From Acanthosepion pharaonis (Eukaryota; Mollusca; Cephalopoda; Sepiida; Sepiidae), in NCBI GenBank assembly GCA_903632075.3, contig CAHIKZ030002090.1, positions 1,752,001-1,816,000 of the forward strand: DNA of 64,000 bases, in the 5' to 3' direction. The position numbers and the translations under genes were made by a program. The notes under the pieces are model-generated. The model was given only the letters and a program-made list of their open reading frames with translations. It did no database searches and was not told the DNA's origin. Shown here in pieces: positions 31,836 to 41,517 of this stretch. Numbering within the stretch: the stretch's first letter is position 1; each line of letters begins with the position of its first letter.

Positions 31836-32084
31836 TGCTTAAGAGGAATTATACCTGTTGCTTTTCTTTTTGTTAGTTAATCTCAATATATCACCGTCCC
31901 TTCAGGCTATATCTGACTTTTGTACATTCATCAGGGTCATGGCATTTTAAAATATAAGTCGATATTTTTTAAAGAAAAAAAATGTAGATAGGTCATTTTA
32001 GTATAGTCTGGTTCAAGGATACAATAACTTACTCTCAAGCACATTAAGAATGCATAGCAAAATTAAAAATGATTATAAGTTATC

Positions 32085-32760
32085 TACTTTTTAATTGCAC
32101 GATGGAGACATTGTCTTTCCAAAACTTCATGTCCTGCATAGCTCTTATTAATGTTATTTTTTATTATCCTTCCAAGTTCATTTTCTGCCATCCAATTACA
32201 CAAGTAAAGTCGTTTACTCGCTACTTCCCTGTATTTCTCTTTATATGTTCTGTGAGTATCAAATTTTTAAAGCCTTATTTTTTCATTATGTGTCCAATTA
32301 ATTTTTGCTGTATTTTTCTGAATCATTGTATAAATTTCCTTTTTGTTTCCATCTTCCTTAAAAGTTCCTCGTTGATTAATGTTATGTCAAAGGTATTCAC
32401 GGCATCATTCTCTAAAACATATTTCTGTTACTCCAGTTCTCCTTTTTACCTGTGAGGAAATTGTCCAGCATTTACTGCAATGTAGGAAATTTGATATTAC
32501 ATAGCGGCTCAACAATATTTTCTTTGGGCCTAAAGAAGTTTTCCTGTTTCTTAATACGTTGTTTAGTTTTTGCTAATCTCATGCGGCTTCAGCTTACGAT
32601 GTCAGATTTTTCGTCGTCTTTTATAAAACCTCCCAGATATTTAAACTACTCTATGAGTTCGATTTCCAATCCAAAGCTTAGCATATTGTATTTTTTCTCT
32701 TGCTTACATTCTGTCTCTGTACAACTGATAGTTTCTAGCAGAAGATATTGACAGAAATCG
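32085..32760 (-). pseudogene. LINE C-terminal fragment (second type), minus strand
   Basis: Read on the minus strand: EIELIE, then FKYLGGFIKDDEKSD and SRMRLAKTKQRIKK (end of the reverse transcriptase thumb region), then RMMPRIPLTLTNEELLRKM, IGHIMKK, GFKNLILTEHI, VIGWQKMNLEG and LIRAMQDMKFW. This is the conserved tail of a common class of animal LINEs (NEEVLRRM, LGHIMR patterns). The two plus-strand frames of 128 and 99 codons over it are shadows. Stops and shifts are present. Confidence 0.85.
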
Positions 32761-33009
32761 AATATCGACTGTTTCCAAGACTACCCATGAAAAACCATAC
32801 AACCAGAAGTGAAAAGAAAACATCGTAAACGCAAGATTCATAACAAATAAGCTAAACTTCTAGTTTTCTTTTCACGCCTTCTGCAGTTGCTCTGACACGA
32901 CATGCGAAAACTGCATTAGTTTCATCAGCTGGAACGCTTTTTTCGACCATCGTTCGCGAAATTCCCACCGACATCAAGTAATAAGAAATAATTCCAGTAT
33001 ACAAAACAT

Positions 33010-33135
33010 CAGTTAGACACGGTGGAGTAATAGATAGCGGCTCAGATTGAGGAATGTGAGAGCTGACTTCGAATTCTAGTCGAATCCATTACATTTCACT
33101 GCTAAAAACCTTGGGAAAACTATGAATCCTGTTCT
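33010..33135 (+). mobile_element. tRNA-derived SINE with the shared tail
   Basis: GGTGGAGTAATAGATAGCGGC (A box), TGACTTCGAATTCTAGTCG (B box), then CATTACATTTCACTGCTAAAAACCTTGGGAAAACTATGAATCC, the same tail that follows the 5S-type heads, ending TCTCCCCAGCCGTGG. Confidence 0.8.
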
Positions 33136-33137
33136 CC

Positions 33138-33505
33138 CCAGCCGTGGATAGCAACTTGTCTACTGGAGAAAGAAATGGCAACCTACTGTGGGAAAAAAAA
33201 ATTGCCTCGTCAGTCATATATCGAAAGATACATGATCGCCTAAGCGTGTATCATGCATGGCACATAACTGACTGACGTGCTAATACCCTTGATAAAAGTA
33301 TGAATCTTCATCTTCTCTCCCATCTGTGGGTAAATAGCAAGACAGACCTGATTCCATAGCCTTGGATGGCAACTGGCCTACCGCAGAAAGAAATGGCAAC
33401 CTACTTCGGAAAAAAAAATCTGCCTCGTCAGTCATGTATCAAAAATACATGATCGCCTAAGCGTGTATCACGCATGGCACATAACTGACTGACTGATGCA
33501 AAACA
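33138..33505 (+). repeat. Direct duplication of about 145 bp
   Basis: Units at about 33139-33287 and 33358-33505 share GAAAGAAATGGCAACCTACT, AAAAAAAA.TGCCTCGTCAGTCAT, ATACATGATCGCCTAAGCGTGTATCA and GCATGGCACATAACTGACTGAC. Between them is a partial second SINE tail (CTTGATAAAAGTATGAATC...TCCCATCTGTGG), so the unit is a SINE 3' region plus its neighbour. Confidence 0.88.
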
Positions 33506-33547
33506 GCATGATGGTTTACAAGCTTACCTTGCAGACCTAATACAGTA

Positions 33548-34502
33548 GCATCTGTGTATATCTCTGAGATGAGATATCATAACTATTTACAATATTTACT
33601 TTCTTTGGACTGTTGTCCTCATCTTTATTGTCATATTCACGACGTTACGGCTGTTGTACGCTCCGGTCTTCTTCAGGTGATATACATTTCGAACCGAACT
33701 CTTTATTTCGTCTAGGGTATATCGTTTTAGTTCCACGTGTCATAAATCTTCCGGATATCACAATTTCAGTTATTTCATTCCAGTAACTCAACTTGTTTTA
33801 TACCCACTTCTCTGGGGAGGTCTTGGACACTGCGCCAAATAGGCAAAATGTTGTATACTCTTCTTTGTTGGGAGGGTGAGTTGGTTGACGGTCTTGAGGC
33901 GATCATAAAGTTGTCTTCCTCTTTTTCTTTTATCGGCCGGGTGATCGCTGGTTGGTTTGTTCGGATGTAAAATGAGAAATTCAACAAAAGGGATTTTAAA
34001 CTTACCTATTTTATTAAACACTTCGACGTGTATATCTTCTAACTTGCCAGTGGGGTCACTCTATCACCCCCACTGGGAAGCAAGTTCCATACACGAAAAT
34101 AACACGTCTACATTAATCGATGTGTAAGTTTTTATCTCCCTGAAATCACTTTCTCGCTCTCTAACATTCCCAAGTTCGGTTCAGCCAATCAAAATCGACA
34201 TCCATATTTTGTCTACCATCTGACCTTAAAGGTCAGTCTCAGAAAGTCTGAGCCATAATATACTGCCATTAAAAAAATAATAGTCTCAAACTATTATTTA
34301 ACAAATTGTCCAAGTTTTTTTGTTCACTTCTGCTGTGGCCAGGTATTGAACTCACAACTATTTCGGTCAAGTCACTGGATTGCTTCAACCAACGCTTTTA
34401 TTCACTGGGCCATGTGTCTTTGGAGACAACGACTGAAAAGTCGTGTATATGATAATAAAGGTAAGCACAACAGTCCGAACGATGTAAACAGTGTAAATAG
34501 TC
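33548..34502 (-). mobile_element. PLE family A element with inverted ends, target duplication AATACAGTA
   Basis: Flanked by 9-bp direct repeats AATACAGTA (33539-33547 and 34503-34511). The main tail is on the minus strand at 33,570-33,770 (GACACGTGGAACTAAAACG, GACGAAATAAAGAGTTCGG, CACCTGAAGAAGACC, CGTAACGTCGTGAATA, GATGAGGACAACAGTCC). A shorter inverted end on the plus strand occupies 34,425-34,502 (CACAACAGTCCGAACGATGTAAACAGTGTAAATAG). A tRNA-like segment (minus, 34,420-34,320) lies beside the inverted end. The interior at 33,780-34,315 is unrecognised; its minus-strand frames of 70 and 77 codons match nothing I know. Confidence 0.8.
34035..34085. repeat. Imperfect hairpin
   Basis: CTAACTTGCCAGTGGGGT pairs with ACCCCCACTGGGAAGCAAGTT around CACTCTATC. 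It lies inside the unrecognised interior of the PLE-flanked element. Confidence 0.85.
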
Positions 34503-35054
34503 AATACAGTAAATTTGACTAACACTAGGTGCCACGCTACAGACATCTACTCACCACGTTACTAATTCTTATACAAATTTGAGCTTAAAAAATGAGTAAT
34601 TGTGTCTAATACAGTGTGATAATTAATAAAATTGCATCATAAACCAATTCGCTAATATTGTGGACCACAGGTTTTAAAATTTTTAAATGTTGTTTTACAA
34701 GGGTCAGACAAGCAAATTTTCCCTCCGCAATTTTGTCTTCTTCTTTCTAGTCCTACTTGTTTCCTTTTTGTTTTTTTTAGGGACAGGAGACGTCTACCAT
34801 GTCGTGAAAAGAATGTCTTGTATTGACTCGAGTTTATTTTAACTTTGTTTTTATGGGATTTCTATTGTCCATCAGCTTACAAGGTAAATGTACGCGAACA
34901 TGTATTTTTTTATATATTAAGTTTACTTCAGGTTTATGTCGTTAGTTATTTTTAAATGTGTGTGTGTGTGTGCGTGGATATATATAATAGTGTCACGAAA
35001 GATCGATATATATATATATATATAAGTGATATTAATTAAGGAGGATTTTAGATA

Positions 35055-35205
35055 ATCATAATTAAATTAATCAAGACTAGAAGAAACTTCAACAGAATGC
35101 AGAAAGCACTGGACGGCCATTTCGTCCTATATTTGTGAATCATCAGCAGTGCGCATCCACTACCGAGAATTGAAACCCAGTATGAGGCAAACGTCATACG
35201 AACTG
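35055..35205 (-). mobile_element. tRNA-SINE with hammerhead ribozyme, left copy
   Basis: Minus-strand copy of the SINE at 35,270-35,430. In its sense direction: GTATGACGTTTGCCTCATACTGGG, a B-box-like GGGTTTCAATTC, then the ribozyme: stem I CACTG (35151-35147), CTGATGA (35146-35140), GGAC then GAAA, the short palindromic stem III ATGGCCGT, C at the cleavage position (35112), and the partner CAGTG (35111-35107). Stem I pairs over 5 bp. Stem II carries one change (TTC where the right copy has GTC), which removes its closing pair. Probably inactive or weakened. Confidence 0.85.
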
Positions 35206-35269
35206 TACCAATGGTCAATCGGTGACGAAGAGTTAACGAATTAGACTCGATACAGCGCTCCTTGCTCAC

Positions 35270-35430
35270 ATATTCCGTGGCCCGTTGGTATGACGTTTGC
35301 CTCATATCATAACTGTCCAGGTTTCAATTCTCGGTAGTGGATGTGGACTGCTGATGAGTCACAAATATAGGACGAAATGGCCGTCCAGTGCTTTCTGTTG
35401 AGGTTTCTTCCAGACTTGATGAATTATTTT
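35270..35430 (+). mobile_element. tRNA-SINE with hammerhead ribozyme, right copy
   Basis: A pol III-type SINE. A box TGGCCCGTTGGTATGACG, B box AGGTTTCAATTCTCGG, then a body that contains an intact type-I hammerhead, a 3' part CTTTCTGTTGAGGTTTCTTCCAGACTTGATGAATT and a T/A-rich tail. It forms a head-to-head inverted pair with 35,055-35,205; about 65 bp separate the arms. It runs up to the dispersed repeat that begins at 35,443. Family not recognised. Confidence 0.85.
35341..35400 (+). ncRNA. Type-I hammerhead ribozyme
   Basis: All core parts are in order. Stem I ACTG (35347-35350) pairs with CAGT (35386-35389). Core CTGATGA is 35351-35357. Stem II GTC (35358-35360) pairs with GAC (35371-35373). 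GAAA is 35374-35377. Stem III is the self-complementary ATGGCCGT (35377-35384, one U-G pair, no loop) and C17 is at 35385, so the predicted cut follows 35385 in a GUC triplet. Very short palindromic stem III is known from schistosome and newt satellite hammerheads, which work best as dimers. Activity is inferred, not shown. Confidence 0.87.
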
Positions 35431-35442
35431 TATATATATGTA

Positions 35443-35619
35443 GGAGATACCGGAGTCGTCTGGAGGCCGTTGTTGAAGCCAATGACGCGATTTTATTGGA
35501 TATCTTTACTCTTTAGTGTCCTAAGTTATTTTTTGTGTAATTATGGTAAATATATCTGTTAAAATGAGATGTCATTGTTATTTTTTTTTTTTGCATGATT
35601 TAGACGACAATTTATCCAT
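35443..35619. repeat. Dispersed repeat, second copy
   Basis: Matches 15,543-15,724 at roughly 90 percent by eye and in the same orientation. Its left border abuts the ribozyme SINE. Confidence 0.85.
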
Positions 35620-35624
35620 CGCGC

Positions 35625-36560
35625 CCCATGTGTGTGTGTGTGAAGAGAGAGCGTGGGACTTGAATGTAAAATCAATATAATGCATGGACAAAACAGAATC
35701 GTATGGACAAAAATGTGGTTTTATGTGTAAGATATTAGATATTTTCGCGGATGAATTAATACAATCTCGCTGAGTGGAGAATGGTACTAGAAACCACGCA
35801 AAGAGCGCACTTCTTGCCTGATATTATTGGCCCTAAATTATGAACGGCCATGTAGCAGATCTGAGACTTTACTGGAACCAAATTTGTGAGATAAAAAAAA
35901 GATGTGAGGTCTTGTTATTCAGTATTATTGAAAAGTATCTTTATTGAAAATTTATATCTCTTAAATAAATACTAAAATACTAAAAATAAATGAATAAAAA
36001 CGGACTTAATTAAAAGTGATAAGAGTAAACTACAGTCAAATTATTTGGCAATGCGTAAAGAAAAAAATGAAAAGAGAAAAATACTATAATTTTTGTTTTT
36101 CAGAACTTTATTCTTTTTCTTTGTTTTTCTTTTCCCGTTGGCAACTAATGTGCCTTTTAGTTTCTCTTGTCTTTTTTAATTATCTGTTTTTACTGCATTA
36201 ATTGAATTTTGTACCTCTGATAAGATATTTTAATACTAAAATTAAAATATATCTTGCAATGCTGACAAAATCGAAAATTTCCATTATCCGCCAAACAATG
36301 CATTTAATTGTTGGTTGACCAAATATGCTAGTTAATATATATATATATATAAATTAACAAAACAGTGCAATGTGCTTAACATCATCGTTTTTCTTTTTAG
36401 ATCAATTTGTTTTCTTTTACCAGTCGGATAATATATTTTTACACATCCCATGCTCCTTAACACATCAATTAGCATTGAATAACTACAAGAAGTGCGAATC
36501 GTCATAAGAATGGTATCAGTGAATGATCATAAGATGTAAAAAGAATGGAAGTTTGACACA
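35625..36560. other. No gene; short (TA)n near 36,335
   Basis: AT-rich DNA. A fragment near 36,555-36,590 (CACATCTAAGCTACGCTTAGAAAATC) matches the body of the SINE at 24,810. Confidence 0.5.
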
Positions 36561-36634
36561 TCTAAGCTACGCTTAGAAAATCGCTATAAGATGTAAAAAA
36601 AAATCTTCATGCAACTCGAATACAGCCCTTTATT

Positions 36635-37392
36635 CTGGTGGACGAATGGTTGCGTACTGGAGATTTGCGTCCAGAACAATTGTGTACCAGACAATTGCGT
36701 CCCTAGACAAACGTTTCCTTGGATAATTGCGTAGCTTTGATAATTTTTTGAAGTTACTACGATTTTGCTAATTGCAAACCAATTTTTAATTATTCTAAAC
36801 AAGTAAAAAGGTAGTTGAGATAAATTTTGAAAGTAATAAACATTTTTAACGAGTTTTTTGTTTAATATAGAAATTGGCACACCAATACTCTAAACAAGAA
36901 AAAAAGGTTATTACATATTTTAAATAAAAAAAGAGAATTTCTTTTTTAAAACAAGAGCAAATTAAACTAAGTTTCAGTTCGCTGTAGCAGTGCGTACCAC
37001 AAACATCGAATAGATTCTGGATTTTATAGATGATATATTTTTATTTGGAAGCCAGTTCCGAAAATCAAACACTGGTGGAAAAATATTTGTGGACGAGGAA
37101 AATTACAGCTATGTCTATCATAAGAAAAACGCCGATGAAGGAAAACATACTCGGGATGTGTAGAGCGATCTTGCAACACTTAATCTATCACTGCATTTTG
37201 AAAAAATAAACTTAATTTTTATTATTTTATTCCTTTTTTAAAAATTTATGATTACTAACTATGCTTTTCTCAGAATTTATGGTAATTGCCTTTAAAAGCT
37301 TCAAAAATTATGAGAAGTATGCAATTATCCAAAGACGTAATTGTCTGGTATGCAAATAACCAGTATGCAACTGTCCTAGAACCTTTTATTTT
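36635..37392. mobile_element. Foldback transposon with repetitive inverted ends
   Basis: The left end (36,635-36,735) holds several short units of the type AGACAATTGCGTCC and TTGCGTACTGG. The right end (37,315-37,392) holds the same units inverted (GACGTAATTGTCTGG, ATGCAATTATCC). Both continue inward with GGATAATTGCGTA...GATAATTTTTTGAAG and its complement. Long ends built from short tandem units are the hallmark of foldback (FB/Galileo-like) elements. The interior is AT-rich and has no transposase. Confidence 0.75.
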
Positions 37393-37394
37393 AA

Positions 37395-38230
37395 CGGTAG
37401 CCCAATCTTTACAACATTTTTTTTGTACTTTACTCTTTAATTTTTCGCTTTCGACATTTGACAGGGTTTGCGTTCATGCTTTTTTACACCAAGGTGTAAT
37501 ACGTTATGCCTTATGCAGTGTATATCTCACTTCAGATCATGCAAAATAGACTTTGCGGCCATAGAAACTAGTTGCAAAAGTAACATGGCAGAATGACTGC
37601 TTGCCACCGCTTTGCTACAAGCATGTGTGAAACTATTACAGAGAGTTATATAAACAGCAACGAAAGTGAGGCGTTTGGTTGTCTCTCAGAGGCTGCAGAC
37701 GAGGAAGCAAATTCCACGTTTTGAATGAAAGGCTCACTGATACGTCTCTGGTCGACAGGAACTGGAATGAAATAAAATGTAATGTTAAATATGAGAGTTT
37801 AAGCCTCGTATTATTCATGAAGCTGGGCAAAGTCCATATTACACCTTACATAAGAATAAGCTTTAAAGATTAAGGTTTACAATGAAAATAACACAAGACT
37901 TGCCGCTTAAGAGTGTTAGGTTTGAGAAAGCCTCAGATATTTAATATCCTGGCACACAGAAACAACAATGAACCTAATGCAAACCAGATTTAATCAGAGT
38001 ATAAATAAAATAAAATAAAATAAATCTGAGATTGCTCTTTTTTACGTATTCACTTTTAAAAGTGAGAAGAAAGAAAAATAATAATTTGGCATTTTATCAA
38101 AATAAGACAAAAAATCGCTACATTTGCCGATTCGTTTTAAGTCCTTTTATCTTTGAAGACAGATCAATAAAGACAAATTACATTTAAAAGTTTAACAACT
38201 GGGTCAAAACCATAGAATGTACAGTGAATA
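37395..38230. other. No recognisable feature
   Basis: Short open frames only. A small AAATAAAATAAAATAAA run is at about 38,005. Confidence 0.45.
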
Positions 38231-38237
38231 TATATAT

Positions 38238-38458
38238 AGGGTGGTCCGAAAGTCTTGTCACCAGTAACTAATATAATTTTCTCTTTTCAGCTGGCTGACA
38301 CGAGCACTTACTGTTTGGAACAGAGAACTTCTCGATGTGTTGCAGCGTCAATGAAAATGAATAAACTGAATTCAATACATGTGCTTTGTATTACTGTATT
38401 CTTGTTCTATTCTCATTATTTTTTGGTGGGAGTGACAAGACTTTCGGACCACGCTGTA
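38238..38458. mobile_element. MITE copy 1 (Tc1/mariner type)
   Basis: Inverted ends GGGTGGTCCGAAAGTCTTGTCACC / GTGACAAGACTTTCGGACCAC, TA at both borders, about 220 bp, no transposase. The interior shares CTTCTCGAT.T...CAGC.TCAAT.AA and CTGAATTCA.T.CATGTGCTT with copy 2. The plus frame at 38255-38488 is incidental. Confidence 0.9.
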
Positions 38459-38580
38459 CTATGGCTAAGAAATGAGACATGTGTTTAATACTATAGAACA
38501 ATACAAAACTGACCCCTCACTTTTTTATCCCCCGTTCATTTGATTACCTATAAAGATGCTTTCGAATTTAATCTATGCAT

Positions 38581-38790
38581 TAACAGGGTGGTCCGAAAAT
38601 CTTGTCATCGCTAAATTTTTTATTTCATATGGCTGCCATGAAAATGATGGTATTCATTCCGATCTTCTCGATATTTGACAGCATCAATAAACGTGAATGG
38701 ACTGAATTCAGTGCATGTGCTTACTGGATTACTTCTATTCTTCTCATTTCTTTTTGGTAGAGGGTAACAAATCTTTTGGACCACCCTGTA
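38581..38790. mobile_element. MITE copy 2 (Tc1/mariner type)
   Basis: TA-ACAGGGTGGTCC at the left and GGACCACCCTGT-TA at the right, a perfect 12-bp inverted end; about 210 bp; same interior as copy 1 and same orientation. The two copies are only about 120 bp apart, so either a local hop or two independent insertions. Confidence 0.9.
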
Positions 38791-38889
38791 GGTGTATGGA
38801 GGCGGTATTGCCAAAAGAATTTTAGTATTTTCCAATGATGTTCAACGTCCAAGAGACACTAAAGGTTACAGAGTAAGATACACCACTCC

Positions 38890-39345
38890 ATGTAAGGTCA
38901 TAATGCTGCCAAGACGCAAAGGTCTACCGGAAGTGAAAGAGAAAGAAAAGACTTTTGAAGGAACTCGAAACACAATCCTAAGCATGAAACACGGGATAAC
39001 CCTATCTGCTAATGTGGAGGAAAAATGCAAATAAATAGTAAATAAAAGTTTACAGTTTTAATCGTAGACGATAGAAGTATAGATTTGAAGTGGACCTTAG
39101 AAGGAACCGGAAACCAAATCCTGAACTGGAAAGAAAGGATAGATGTTTGCTCATGTTTAAAAAATGGGGAAGAGTTTGACCTGGACAATAAGCGAACCTA
39201 TTTACTTCTGTTGTGGATAAAAATGTTAAATAAATAGTCTATAAAATTTCAGACTTTTAGGTGAAGACGTGAAATGTATAGAGTTAAAGTAGATTTTAGA
39301 AGGAACCGGAAATCTTCTCCTGAACTGGAGACAAAAGTTCGAAAG
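38890..39345 (+). repeat. Degenerate tandem repeat, about 185-bp unit
   Basis: Units share AATAAATAGT.TATAAAA, AGACG...GAA.TATAGA, TTGAAGTGGACCTTAGAAGGAACCGGAAA and TCCTGAACTGGA. Clear copies start near 39,025 and 39,215, and a partial unit precedes at 38,900-39,015. A related stretch is at 29,880-29,960. Confidence 0.72.
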
Positions 39346-39599
39346 ACCAGGGATTTGATCCCAGAATATGTTTACCTTAACACCTATTCTCTCCGGTGTG
39401 TTCCGAAGTAGTCACTTTGAGCATGTGCACACAAAAACGTTATCCTCACAAAGAGTATAATTTATATTTAGCTCGTGCGACCCATTCAATTTCCACGCAA
39501 TTTTGGGTAACGTTTCGTTTTTATCTTGTTACTTATTCGAGAACCAACTTGAACGAAAGGCTACTTTTCACTTTTCTATAAACATACTCTTCCAAAGTT

Positions 39600-40430
39600 A
39601 AGTATAAATGTAGAAGATCAAAGGCATAAACACTGCAGAGAAACCATGACGCACACATAGTACAAAGATGCAGACATAAATGCTATCATCGTATTTCAAA
39701 TAACACCAACATCTACTCTAGTAACCGCCACCCACACGATGTCTTTCTGTAAAGTACATGCTATTTTGAACATGTCGAGAGCCAGTTATACCATATAAAT
39801 TGAAGCCTAAAGCCACCGGTTGTGATAGTTCAGTAAAGTTAAGCAAGAGCCTGGTCAATACCTAGATGGGTAACCGCTTGGGATTACTAGGTGCTGTAAG
39901 CTTGGATTTGCGGTTGTTGTAAAGGATAACGGCTCGGAATTATTAATCAGAAAGACCAGTTCTATTTGGGCCAATTATATTCACTTACACAAAAATACCT
40001 CCACTCCCTCAGCTATGAGTTAATTGTAAGACTTCTATCACTAAATCATTATCTAAAAAATTTCTTACAATCTAAAACTATTTTCGGGTTTTAAATAACA
40101 CGCAAAGAGTTATTTATAGCAAATGAATGAATCAGTCATAACAATCAGGTAAATTGAAAATCAATCACAGGATTTTTTACTGAACACATAAACTAAACCA
40201 TAAGATTATTTATTCGGCTGTGAGAAACTATTGCCTGACAGTCTGTGAACATCGCATCTCCAATGACGTTTCGTACAGACGTAGTATGTGATTCACACAC
40301 CAGAATTAACCCGATGTTTTGAATCAAATTTTATGTCAATCTATAACTTTTCTTATAAGAGAAGTTGATTTGAGGTGACCCGCGTATGTACTCGGCTGAT
40401 CTTAAGAAATAAAAAAAAAATAGACTTTGC
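39600..40430 (+). repeat. Dispersed repeat, copy filled by a SINE
   Basis: Left part 39,735-39,804 and right part 40,159-40,430 match the continuous copy at 28,600-29,010. The block between is the SINE at 39,805-40,149. The outer left extent is uncertain. Confidence 0.75.
39805..40149 (+). mobile_element. 5S-tRNA composite SINE, copy 4, with target duplication
   Basis: Head AGTAAAGTTAAGCAAGAGCCTGGTCAATACC, AGATGGGTAACCGCTTGGGATTACTAGGTGCTGTAAGC, then AAGGATAACGGCTCGG, the tail CCCTCAGCTATGAGTTAATT and TTTAAATAACACGCAAAGAG. Flanked by TAAATTGAA (39796-39804 and 40150-40158). The empty site is present at 28,690 in a second copy of the host repeat. Confidence 0.93.
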
Positions 40431-40454
40431 ACTCAGTGTCACAAGGAAGTTTTA

Positions 40455-40530
40455 GGGGATCAGAGGGTTAAACGGAAAGGTGCCTTCATAGCCACCAGGT
40501 GCTGATTCGAGCCCCAGTTGATGTCAGTGT
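40455..40530 (+). mobile_element. tRNA-derived SINE head
   Basis: GGGGATCAGAGGGTTAAACGG (A box) and GGTGCTGATTCGAGCCCCAG (B box). The GGGG/CCCC ends could pair. Short body. Confidence 0.55.
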
Positions 40531-40661
40531 CCTCCCTTAATATATTTGCAGAAACAAAAGTGATTTCGAATTTGTATTGCTTGAACATACGGCTGATATA
40601 TAGAGAAATATTGATATTTTTTTCGAGTACCCAGCTTTTAGATACAACAGCAATAAAATAT

Positions 40662-40675
40662 CTGTTTTATATATA

Positions 40676-40722
<47 letters not shown>
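40662..40722. repeat. (TA)n microsatellite
   Basis: TA array. Confidence 0.95.
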
Positions 40723-40724
<2 letters not shown>

Positions 40725-40980
40725 GAGAACTTGGAAAAGCAGGTGTACGCTTTTGGTCAAAAAGGTAAAAAAAAAAGGAGAGAGTTGCTAATCTCCAAAA
40801 AGAGGATTACACAGGCGCGTCTTTAAAACAATTTTTTGAATTTCATGTAACTACAGAGCATTTCGCTTTTGTTTATCATCACAAGTCAAATCAAGAAATG
40901 CTTCGGCAACGACAAAGTACTATTTTCCGATTGTCTATTTTATTCAATTTGTATTCTTTACAGATTTATTATAAGAAATT

Positions 40981-41084
<104 letters not shown>

Positions 41085-41517
41085 ATCCGAGAAAAATTTA
41101 TAGATAATACAAAAATTGAGATGGATGTAAATAAACGACTGCAAATATTAAAATCAATGGCCATGAAATGTAAACAACTGAACATTAATAAAATCTCGTT
41201 CAGATAACATATTGAATATATTGAATAAATAAAAACCGAAAACAAAAAATGAAAAAAGATAAAACGCATCACAAATTACCATATGATAATGGCACATTGA
41301 AACTAATGTGCAACATAGGGCATAAATAAATTTAAAAATTCTAAATGTATTTTTTGCAAAGCAATTAGATTCTTCATTTCAAAATGGCTTATAAATGCCA
41401 AAAGCGCTAAGAATTCGTATAACACTTTCACAGCGTCGGCCCTGATATGAAAGGCTTACGCAGAAAGAGGGAAAAAGTTATTAAAAATTACTTAACAAAT
41501 GAATGTTATTGTTTTCT

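Noticed and set aside
31925..31970. CCTGATGAATGTAC on the minus strand as a ribozyme core
   Set aside because: The second core strand (GAAA) is missing; GAAGGGACGG does not fit the fold.
32069..32751. 128- and 99-codon plus-strand frames as membrane proteins
   Set aside because: They are antisense to a clear LINE reverse transcriptase tail on the minus strand.
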